The notes under the pieces are model-generated. The model was given only the letters and a program-made list of their open reading frames with translations, made no database searches and was not told the DNA's origin. A stretch of 64,000 nt of DNA from Sweltsa coloradensis (lineage: Eukaryota; Arthropoda; Insecta; Plecoptera; Chloroperlidae): NCBI GenBank assembly GCA_024449915.1, contig JAMZAV010000006.1:186001-250000 (forward strand), read 5' to 3'. Shown piece by piece: positions 13,601-25,600 of the stretch. How positions within the stretch are numbered: the first letter of the stretch is position 1; every line of letters begins with the position of its first letter. The translations under genes and the position numbers were made by a program.

Positions 13601-16600
13601 AACGTTTCCAAATCAAAATTAATTACTCAAAATGTACCTGGTTGCATGGTAACGAAATCAAAAATGTTACTTAAAATAATGATAAGCATTAACTAATATA
13701 ACTTGTCAACCTTATCGGATTTAACTTTACAAAAAGTTAACGTGTCTTTACAAATCTACTCTCTCTCTGGTTCTTGCAACTAATGGTGGATTATATTTTT
13801 TTAAATGGTAGAAAGGGTATTGATTATTTTAATAAGTGTTTTTGGATAAAACCTTCGACTACCCAAAAGGTATTTTGGAATTTTTCGACTACCCAAAAGG
13901 TATTTTGGAATTTATTTTTTTAAATAATTTGTCATCAAGTTTTGAACAGAAGAATGAAGATTATTTGTATGGTTAAGTAACGGTGGTTTGTTGTGATGAT
14001 GATTTCATTTGGTTATTCTGTCTGTGCAGGTTCAGAAACCGCTCGTCTAAGAACTTAGATGTGTGGTTGAGTGTGTATGTTTTAAAAGGTGGCTTTTTGT
14101 TGATGTTGATTTCATTTGGTTATTCTGTCTGTGCTGTTCAGAAAACGCTCGTCTAAGACAGTGTGTTGGGTGTATGATTCTTATAGGTGTTGTTTGTGTG
14201 TATGATTTACTTTGGTATTCTGTCTGTGCAGGTTCAGAAACCACTCGTTAATACTTTGATGTGTTGGTTCGAGTGTGTTTTCTAAATAAGGTGCTTGTTT
14301 AGTGATGATGATTTCATTTGGTTATCTTCTGTTAAGGTTCAGTAACGCTCGTTAAGAACTTAATTGTGGTTGGTGTTTTCTTAAACTAACGGTGGTTTGT
14401 TGTGATGTGTTTCATTTGGTTTTGTCTGTGAGGTCAGAAACGCTGTCTAAGAACTAGATTGTGTGGTTGAGTGTGTATGTTTTAAAACTACTGGTGGTTT
14501 TGTTAGATGATTGTGTTATTTGGTTATTCTGTTGTGCAGTCAGAAACCGTCGTCTAAGAATAGATGTTGGGGTGTAATGCTCGTAAACTAACGGTGGTGT
14601 TGTATGATGATCATTTGGTATTCTGTCTGTGCGGTTAAACGCTGCTTCCCGTCCCAACGTCTCCGTGTTCGACGAGACTCCTGGGTACATCCTGAAGCTG
14701 ACCTGTTTAAGGACGGTCACCAATGTAGGGTAATCCATTCACCTCTGCTTAGTGCATCTTCCTTTGTGATTGTCTGAAAATAAAAATATTTTTAATAACA
14801 AAACATTTTTAATTAAGTGAACCAATAATAAAAAATACTTACATCAAAGAATGTAATATGATGATTAGAAATTAAACTGCACTGAATCAAAATATTTTTT
14901 TATAAATATAATATTAAACGTGTTTTTACGAAAATAGAAAAAAAAATAGTTTCCAAAATAAACGTACAGGAAAATTTTATAATACAAACAAGCCTAGACG
15001 ACGAATTAAGATTATTATTTGTATGGATCTAAAACTTTTAACCTACGTCAATTATTCTGCATCAGTGATGCATGTTGATATGCATAAAAACTTATTTGAT
15101 TAAAGTATTTACGGTACAATAACCAAATTGTTAGAACCATTCAGTTAGTAATCCTAAGGCATGTGTATTTAAAACGGAACATGCTAAGTTACCAGTATTA
15201 TCTTTGAGTATATAACCATAAGGATGGTATATACTCAATGGTATTATATAGTAAATAAAACGTCAAAAAGTAAAAGAAATTCAATTCGAATTATTCATAA
15301 CTTGGTAAACGCGTACGTAAATTGCATAAATTGACATAATCATGTGCATATTTCATTTTTTAAATCTGAAATGACTGCGGTTAAAAATACAACTGTCACC
15401 CCTAAATTAGCATGGTGCAGTGTCACTCTAGGCTACGTAAAACAATATCTTACGAAAATATGAAGCTAAATGTAAAACGTTCCGTTGCAAATCTTCTCTT
15501 GCATAAATACGCCACGTGTTTAACTAATCTGTGACTATGAATTTATTCAAACAATCTCAGGCTCGGTTATAATAATTCAGGAATAAAGTTTACTGTTAAA
15601 TTGCTAAACCCTAGTTTGAAAAACTCGTGAAGGGCAAACACATGCACACACAAAGCCGCTGAAACGATGATGTATGCATTTCACCACTGCTAAACCATGT
15701 CTAGGACGCAAATCACGGTATTAAACACTCAAGGGCGTGCTAAATCATTCGTGAACGGCGCATGCTAAGCGAGATCATAAGAGATTAACTCCCTTTGTGT
15801 AATGGATTAGAGTAATTCGTTTTGAAAATTGTCAACCGAAATATTATAAAATGTCAATAAATCACATGGATGTACCCGGCACCTCCACAATTTGCTTAAA
15901 AACTAATCGCGCTTCATGATCATATTTGATTTATGAGATTAACATAGTTCAGCAATAAACGAGTAGGTTCGTTAATGTTGCAAACTGACAAAGGTAACAA
16001 AGTTATAACCGTAGGAAGCACTTAAAGGGGATGTAACCCCAAAAAATTATTTTTTAACACGTCATAATCTATACCATAATACTACACCGTTTTAACAATT
16101 ATATCTTGTAACCGAGATTTTACACAAATTTTAAAACTTTTTGGTACATAAATTTGCGAAAATTGGGGTTTTGGGAAATTTCTCAAATCAACTTTAACCA
16201 GCTTTTTTTGTTCCACATAGATACTAGAGCATCGTACCAATCTAAAATGGCCATTTATAACATCGTGTCTTGAAACTGTGCACAAATTTACACTCAAACA
16301 CGCAAAAATATGCACTCCAAAATCACACCCCTTCTTGGTAATCAGCATATTTTGGCCGAACCACTTGCCCAAATTACAAAACAAAATATAGAGGATTTAC
16401 AGAAAAGAATACCGAGTACGTCAATAATGGCCAATATTTGTTTGGATCAAAATCCTCCAAGGTCACGGGGCATAAAGATCGTCCCCATGTTATTTCTTAG
16501 ATTTTTGCTCGATTTGAGCTCGAAAAATACTAAGTTTGACATAATATTTGGAGGGGTCATGGTGAACCCAAAAAATGTTCTGTTAATTTCTACATTCATA

Positions 16601-19600
16601 ACTAGTTGGCCCGAATGAAATATATTTTTTGAGTTTAGCGGGTAAATACCCCTTTAAATATTATTTGAAAATATGATTCTTATTTTCATAAATGTTTTCT
16701 ACATCGCGTTTTATCATGAAATACACATATGAACTAATTCACAGAAAAAACGTTCACCAGTTTCCACCGGTTTTCTTAAAGGGGTATTTAGCCGCTAAAC
16801 TCAAAAAATATATTTCATTCAGGCTAACTAGTAATGAATTTAGCAATTAACAGAAAAATTATTGGGGCCCCCATAACCTCCCAAAAAATTGTTAAACATG
16901 ACATTATTCGAGCTAGGTCCCATCGGCAAAAATCCCCCATAAGAAATAACATGGGGACCATCTTTATGCCCCGTGACCTTGGAGGATTTTGATCCAAAAA
17001 AAAACTGGCCATTATTGACGTACTCTACAGTCTTTTCTGTAAATTCTCTATATTTTGTTTTGTAATTTGGGCAAGTAGTTCGGTCAAAATAGGCTGATTA
17101 CCAAGATGGGGTGTGATTTTGGAATGCATATTTTTGCGTGTTTGAGGGTATATTTTGGGGCACAGTTTCAAGACACGATGTTATAAAAGGGCATTTTTGG
17201 TTGGTACTATGCTCTAGTATCTATGTGGACCAAAAAAAGCAGGTTTAAGCCGATTTTAGAAATTTCCCAAAACAACAATTTTCGCAAATTTCTGGATCAA
17301 AAAAATCCAAAAAATCGTGTTAAATCACAGTTACAAGATAAAAAATTTTAAACTGTCATTTTAGTGTAGTATTGTGCTATATATCACGTGGTAAAAAATA
17401 TTTTTTGGGGTTTTTAGCCCCTTTAAAAGAGTTGTGTTGGATATATTATTATCTTAGTAGTTAGTACATGTATAGTGCAAAATATGGTATTTATAATAAC
17501 ATATTTTGCAACGCATTAGTTGTTAGTTATCTTTTACATAAAAAAACACTGCTTGCCATTGAGATGATGCTCTTTCTGTTGCTATAGTCAAGCGGATTAA
17601 AGGAAAATACAAGAACAATTAATTAGGGGTTTTGTGGTAGAGGGCTGAATTTTGGATTGTATACTCAGAACAACATTATAAGAAAATTGCCTCGAGGAGC
17701 CATGAAAAAATCCATCCGGTTAAGGGGGTGGAAGGGGGTGAAAAAATGGCATTTTTCAAATATAAAAAAATTCAAAAATCAAACTAAAATTGATCCTAAG
17801 ATAACAAAATTATTACATATTGTAGATAAAAGTCCAAATTTTAATAAAAAAATATATATATCACCATATATGTATATCTAACCAGATTTTGCACCCTTTG
17901 TCTTTTTTCACAAATTACCCACTCTGCTGGGAGGATTAGCCTACCAGTTACGGGTTAAGTGATAGGGCCGTGAATTTTGTCTAAAACACTCAGAAGAATG
18001 ATCTCTAAAAATTGGCCCGAGGAGCCCTCAAAAAAGTTGCTTGCTTATAGGAGAAAGGGGGGGTGTACTAAAAGGGGTTGATAAAACTAAAATAAAGAAA
18101 TCCGTATTCAAATATTATATTTACAACGCCATATTAATGTGTATTGTAGATTAAGGTCTAAACTTTAATTTAAAAAATTAAAATTTCACCATATATGTAA
18201 ATCTGGTCAGATTATGCGCCCTTTTCCCATTTTCATAAATTTCCTCAATATTACGAAAGTGTATCGTGCGACCACTCTTTTTGTCACAAATTCTCCTAAT
18301 ATTACGAATTAGGACGAAAACAAGATTTTGTGATGCTTTGGGTACATTTTTACTCAATGGACTTTGATCTCATTTTAACAAATTCACTCAATTTTAACGA
18401 AAGTGTATCGTGTGACCACTCGTTTGTTCAAAATTATGCCAATAGTAAGAAAAAGGATAAAAAAAAGTTTTTTTACACCTTAGGTACAGTTTCACACAAT
18501 GGACTTTGACCCCATTTTCAAAAGTATGTATGACAAAGTGTATGACAAAATCTTATTTTCGTCCTAATTCGTATTATTAGGATAATTTGAGACAAAACGA
18601 GTCATCACATGATAGACTTTCGTTAATATTGAGTAAACTTTTGAAAATGGGGTCAAAGTCCATTGAGTGAAACTGTACCTAAGGTGTTAAAAAACTTTTT
18701 TTTATAATTTTCTTATTAAAGGCATAATTTTGAACAAAACGTGGGGTCACACGACACACTTTCGTTAAAATTGAGTGAAGCTTGTTAAAATGGGGTCAAG
18801 TCCATTGAGTAAAAATGTACCCAAAGCATCACAAAATTTTGTTTTCGTCCTAATTCGTAATATTAGGAGAATTTGTGACAAAAAGAGTGGTCGCACGATA
18901 CACTTTCGTAATATTGAGGAAATTTATGAAAATGGGAAAAGGGCGCATAATCTGATCAGATTTACATATATGGTGAAATTTTAATTTTTTAAATTAAAGT
19001 TTAGACCTTAATCTACAATACACATTAATATGGCGTTGTAAATATAATATTTGAATACGGATTTCTTTATTTTAGTTTTATCAACCCCTTTTAGTACACC
19101 CCCTCTTTCTCCTTTAAGCAAGCAACTTTTTTGAGGGCTCCTCGGGCCAATTTTTTGAGATCATTATTCTGAGTGTTTTAGACAAAATTCACAGCCCTAT
19201 CACTTAACCCGTAACTGGTAGGCTAATCCTCCCAGCACAGTGGGTAAATTTGTGAAAAAAGACAAAAGGTGCAAAATCTGGTTATATATATATACTATAT
19301 TGTGATATATATTTTTTTTATTAAAATTTGGACTTTTATCTACAATATGTAATAATTTTGTAATCTTAGGATCAAATTTAGTTTGATTTTTGATTTTTTT
19401 TATATTTGATCAATGCCATTTTTTCACCCCCTTCCACCCCCTTAACCGGATGGATTTTTTCATGGCTCCTCGAGGCAATTTTCTTATAATGTTGTTCTGA
19501 GTATACAGTCCAAAATTCAGCCCTCTACCACAAAACCCCTAATTGTTAGGCTAATCCGCCTAGCTACTATTGCATTTATGATTATTGATAATTAATGGTA

Positions 19601-22600
19601 ATAACAAGTTTAATATGTTTAATACAATTCAGAAGTTACAAAATCCATCTCGATCGGGGCTCGGAACCGAGTCTCCCACATTTAAGGTAGGCGCCTTAGC
19701 CAACTAGACCACCGAGACGGTAACTATTTAACTTCTGAATTGTACTTGCATTATAGATCTGAATGGATTTACTTCTAAATTGTATTAAATTTAACAATTA
19801 CACCTACGGGAGTGTTATCCGACTAGCCAAATCGAGAAATGTTTAATAAGTTGCAATCTTTAAATATGAATGACAAAAAAAGAACACAATTGTACTGAAT
19901 TACCACAGTCAAATAAAATTATTTTATAAACATTTTGATCAATACCAGATTCCCCCTCTCCCCATTCAGAATGCAAGATATCCAGTCACGTTGTACATCA
20001 TCACCACGACTACCCGGAAAGTGGGAGACCCGGGTTAAAGCCCCTGTCGGGGTAGATTTGTTAATTTCTAGGTTGTATTAAAAATGAATGTCTTGTTTGT
20101 TCCAGGAATGATTGTGTTTTGCTTGGCGTTCGGGCTGCTGGCCGGTCAGATGGGTCCGCGAGGGAGACTGATGGTCGACTTCTTCGTAGTCCTCAACGAC
20201 ATCATCATGAAGCTCGTTGGGGTAGTCATGATGTGAGATTTCTATTAATATCAACTCTTAAGTCTTTTAAATATGTTTGATCATTTTAACTAGCATTACA
20301 TTATAAACTTTAAATGCAGAGAAATTAGTGATCCTTTCTGGCGTATGTATTTTACAATGAAGAAGTGTCGTGACCCGGCACCTCCACCAAATATACACAT
20401 TTATCAGTAAATCTGTGATTACTGTTAGATTTTATGAATTATTGGTTATGATTCTAGTGTTTTCACTATAGGGATGCTAAACGATTGTCGATTATTGATC
20501 GATATTCCTTAATAATGATATCGAGGATTTGTTGTCAATAAAGTAATGGTCAATAATTGTTAACAGTGTTCGGAATTATCAAAATTTTAGGGTTCTAATC
20601 GTTCCGCAGTAACTTAAGTTTAATAAATGTGAAAAACTAAGAAAGAGGGGGATAATACGGATAAATAAATTTATGTCATCGATCAAAACAAATTTATTTT
20701 TCAGTCTTATTAATAAAAAAGCGAGAATTATGTTGATCGGTTATCAAACGATATCGGTAAACACGTTTTATATCAATAACCTAAGATTCGATGTCGATTA
20801 TTTAGGGTTTAAGATCGATTTATCAGGATTCGATATCGATTAATAGGGATTCGATATCAATTTAAATCAGGGTCGACATCGATTAATCAGGATTTGACAT
20901 CAAATAATCAGGACCTATATCGATTTATCAGACTCGATATCGGTTCATCGGGATTTGATATCAATTTGATCAGGATTCGATATTGATTAGTCAGGATTTG
21001 ATATCGATCGGGAATGATTTGATATCGACCAGGAATAACTAATCGATGGCATTCATATGTAATATGTCATTCAGAAATGTAAACATATTACTCTCAAATC
21101 TCATGTTCACAATATTGTGGTCTTCTTGAACTAAAATTAAAATCTCAACCAAACTAAAGTAACAGAGCTCTTATCTTGATTTCAGGTACTCACCATTCGG
21201 AATCATGTGCCTTATCACCGGTAAGATAATGAGCATCGAGAACTTGGCTTCAACCGCCCAACAACTAGGCTTGTACATGATCACGGTTATTCTTGGGCTG
21301 ATGTTTCACGCAATCGTCACTTTACCTGCTATCTACTACACGTTTACTCGCAAGAACCCAGCTGTATTCTTCCAAGGGATGCTGCAGGCGTGGGTTACAG
21401 CTCTGGGAACAGCTTCTAGGTAAGAGGGCGGTGGGAAGTAAATATCAAGACGCCGCGGACATACTCCGATTTTTCTTTTTTTTAAGAGGCACATGTATAT
21501 ATATAGATAGACATGTACACATTTGAATACATTGTTTTTAAGCATAGCCTCGCCTTAAGGCAGTTATTGTTTCATAGCAATTGTCGAAAAAGTTTGTCCC
21601 GACCAGGATTTGAACCCAGAACCATGTGATCTTTCAGTTATGAAGGAAGCATGGCAGGCTTCTGTTTGATTCATTTTGTCACAACAATAAGATAGCAATT
21701 TAGTAGGTAAAGGTTTGTTCTACAAGCTGTAGTCCCGGTAGCTTTATTGGTAGAGCTAAGGCTCGTTAAGCCGGAGGTTCCAAATCTAAGTCGGGGCAAA
21801 CTTTTACGACAATTTCTATGAATCAATACCTTATGTACACATTTGTATACATTTATCATGAAGAAGACATATTTTAAAACGTAAGCATTTTCTTACTTAT
21901 CTACACCACATGACTGATTAAATCTGCGTTGGCACGTAGGCCAACAATCATTATTATTTTATTTTTTGATTCATCAATTAATTGTATTTAATATCCTTTT
22001 TTAATTTGTTACCAAAATTATTGTGTTAGTGCATTATTGTTGTAATATAACTATTTCAAATATTTACTTAACTGTAGTTCATTGTTGTGTCTGCTTCCAT
22101 GTAATAAGATTGTTGTCCTCTTTTGTAAATCAGTTTTTTGACTGACTAGGATAAACGTTAAATAGATACATAAATAAATACAATTTCCTATCAAAATTTA
22201 ACCTTATAATGCTGCAGGAAGCAGAAAATGACAAAACGTATAAGCCTTTAAAACCCACTGGGAATGATTGTCTATTTCTAATATATCCACATATATTATG
22301 TTGTTGTTAGCGCCGCTACGCTCCCCGTCACCTTCCAGTGCCTCGAGGAGAACAACAAGATAGACCGGCGAGTGACGCGCTTCGTGGTGGCGGTGGGAGC
22401 TACGGTCAACATGGACGGTACGGCTCTGTACGAGGCGGTCGCCGCCATCTTCATTGCACAGATGAACGGAATTCCCCTTGGAATCGGAGAAGTCATTACA
22501 GTGAGGTAGGTATATGACTTAAAGAGGCTACGAACCGGAAAATTATTTTTTATCTCATTCTTTAGTTTAAAAAATATATATCTAATAACTGCGATTTTAC

Positions 22601-25600
22601 ACGAATTTGTATACTGTTTCATCACCGTAGTGTGTGAAAATTGGAGTTTTGGTGAATTTCTTAAATCGACTTTTATTAGCGTATTTTTTGTTTCACATAC
22701 ATATTGGAGCATAGCACTAGCGCCATCCTAAAATGATTCTATCTTGAAATTGCGCACTTATTAAAAATATCCGCTCAGAAGTTGCACAAATTACAAAAAC
22801 AAAAAGGAACGTATGTACAGAAAAGATAAACGAATATATCAATAATGGCCTAAAACATTTTCTTACAAAAATCGTCAAAGTTGACTGGGCGTCAAGGTCG
22901 TAGCGATGATGTTTCATTTGGGATATTTTTGCCAATTGCGCTCTAGCTCGAAAATGACCAAGTTTATGAACATTTTATCCCAGGTCATATAGTCAATCGA
23001 AAATGTTGTCTTTTACTCAGTAAATTATTAACTAATTAGCCTGTATATGGAATATATTCTAGGGGTTTGACGGGTGAATACCCCTTTAACCACCTTAAAA
23101 AAATATCACAAGAGTGTACTAATAGTACTAATAATTCAAAACCAGAATTGAATATAATACAATTCAGATGTATTACTACTCCGTACGTATTTGGAACTAA
23201 ATATTAAATTTTGACCTCAAACTGATAGTATGTTATTTATTAAGCGTCAAAAGATTACTTTATAATTCACTCACATTTTTTCTAAATACGTTGATCCAAC
23301 GTAGCATTATAACTGAACTCACATGACAATTGACAAGTTTAAACATCTCATACTTTGTATCTAAATGACGCATGAATTTTATCAAACGTTGCCTTTGATG
23401 TTATATTATAGTAAAATCTTGCCTATATTCACCGGTAGCCAGTTCATCTCACCTTCAATAAATACTAAGTTTTGTCAGGTCTATTTTACACTCCAATGGC
23501 TAATACCCAAAGAAGTTTACTTTAAATTGAGGTAGGTACATACATTTAAAAAAAAAATGTTTGTAGGCCTATATCTTCGAAATAAGAAAACATTTTTAAA
23601 ATAGTGTCAAAACCAAAAACATGTTTCAGAATGAAAAGTAAACGTACGTTCAACGAAAAGATTAACTTCCCACAGTGAAATTGAAAGGGTATTATCAAAG
23701 ATTAGTCATGTGACTAATCTTTGGTATTATGATAACATTAAACCATGTTTTGTGTGCAGCTTGACGGCTACGCTAGCCAGTATTGGCGCAGCTTCCATCC
23801 CGAGCGCCGCTCTTATCACCATGTTGCTCGTCTTGTCTGCTCTTGGGCTGCCCACATCTGACATCTCGCTACTCTTCGCTGTCGACTGGCTCTTGTGAGT
23901 ATCTTATAGTCGCGTTGATGAATGAGCGTTTGTGACAGATCTTCCTGCATTCCTACAATAGAAAAAAAGTTGTAATAGTAATTCCTTTGATTGTACAGAT
24001 ACCAGGTTCAAAGGTTTTCAAGGTGCCCTGAATGTTTATATCAGACGTTTGTCTTGAACAAAGCTAACAAATTGACAAAAAAAATACAAAAGTGTTTATA
24101 AGAATTTTCTTTGACTGTACCCAAAACTGAAGCAGTTCTAAGTTCAAACATATCGAAATTCCGTGAACATTGCATCATGTTCAGAGAAGCCGTTGGTCTG
24201 GTAGAACACGAACAACCTACAAAAACAAAAGAACAAAACTAACTTATTTTTTATAAGAACCAAGACTCTTCGACTGGGAGATATAGGATTATTAAGACAT
24301 AAAAAGACCACAAGAACAATAACCACGTTCACGCAATAAAAAACACTTACCGGGTACAAAAAGGTGCGCACATTTTCGAGAGCTCTCTTCCTCAGATGCG
24401 AGGCAACTCAGGATAATCGAATTGAATGAAGTATTCGCTACTTTTGCTACGCTCAATACGCTCATCCATTCAATCAATATCCTACATACTTTGCCTCCAA
24501 CTGCATGGCCACGTCACAGCCCCATACGTGAGTGCTAGAACAAAATATATTATTTATGTAGATTAGATTATAATAAGAAGTTTGTAGTTTCTTGGTACTT
24601 CATTTTTCAAAGCAGTTTCCTAACTAACTAATAAGAACTCTCTGCAATACCAGTAGGCCTTGCAATTTCTTATCAACTTTACCTTCCACTAAGATGATGT
24701 TAACAAGATATTTGGAACTCATCATTACCTGTTAGTTCTTCTGCCAGTAGAAGTTTTTCTCCGTTCACGGCCCTAGTATAAACATAAATAATATAGAATA
24801 CAAAAAAGCATTGTTATTAAATAATTTGTTCGTGAAATGTTTAAAAGGCGTGATTTGAGTTTTGACAGGTAACTTTTAGCTCATGAACGTTCTGTTCTTG
24901 TCCAGGGATCGTATTCGCACGTCCATTAACGTGCTCGGAGACGCGTACGGCGCCGGGATCGTCTTCCACTTATCCAAGGACGAGTTAGACAAGATGGATG
25001 CCGAGCGCCACGCGGAGCTCTTGGAAGAGGGATGCGCGGAAGACCTGCGCAGAGCATCCTTTGCGCTGGCGAGCCGACCTAACCCGGCTGGCAGCGCAGA
25101 AACACAGATGTAAGCTCACTGGCCGCTTCAACGACTAGAGTTTCCACATCGATGAGCTTTTGATTAGTTATTGTTATAAATGCCACTAAACAAACAGGTG
25201 TGAGGTAATAAATCAACCCTCAAATAACAACCATTGTGTGCTTGAACAACAAATATTTAATGCGAGAGTAGGATCGAGTGTGTTTGGTCAACCATCTTTT
25301 CAACGATTAATAATCAATTTTGCATTACATAAAATATATAAACTATGTTCCGCTTTGGAAAATACCACACTTTGTTGTGAATAATTGATAACGAGCTGAA
25401 GTATATAAGTGGTTTTAATTTTTAATGTAAGCAAGAAGTAAATTTTCAACAAATATGTTGCCATTTTTATGATTTTTACAATTCATTCCGACTTGACTGT
25501 GATTGTTACCGATTCATTTCAACGTCCGGACCAGACAGATTAATAGTTTAGCAATCAGAGAAAGTAAAAATAAACATTCACAACCCATTTTGTTTAATGC

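Noticed and set aside
11447..14058. CRISPR-like or satellite array
   Set aside because: Only two long direct copies with no spacer logic, inside an animal gene; it is a segmental tandem duplication.
16310..16618. 102-codon frame in intron 6
   Set aside because: Lies wholly inside a TTAA-flanked element; copies 2 and 3 do not keep the frame open.
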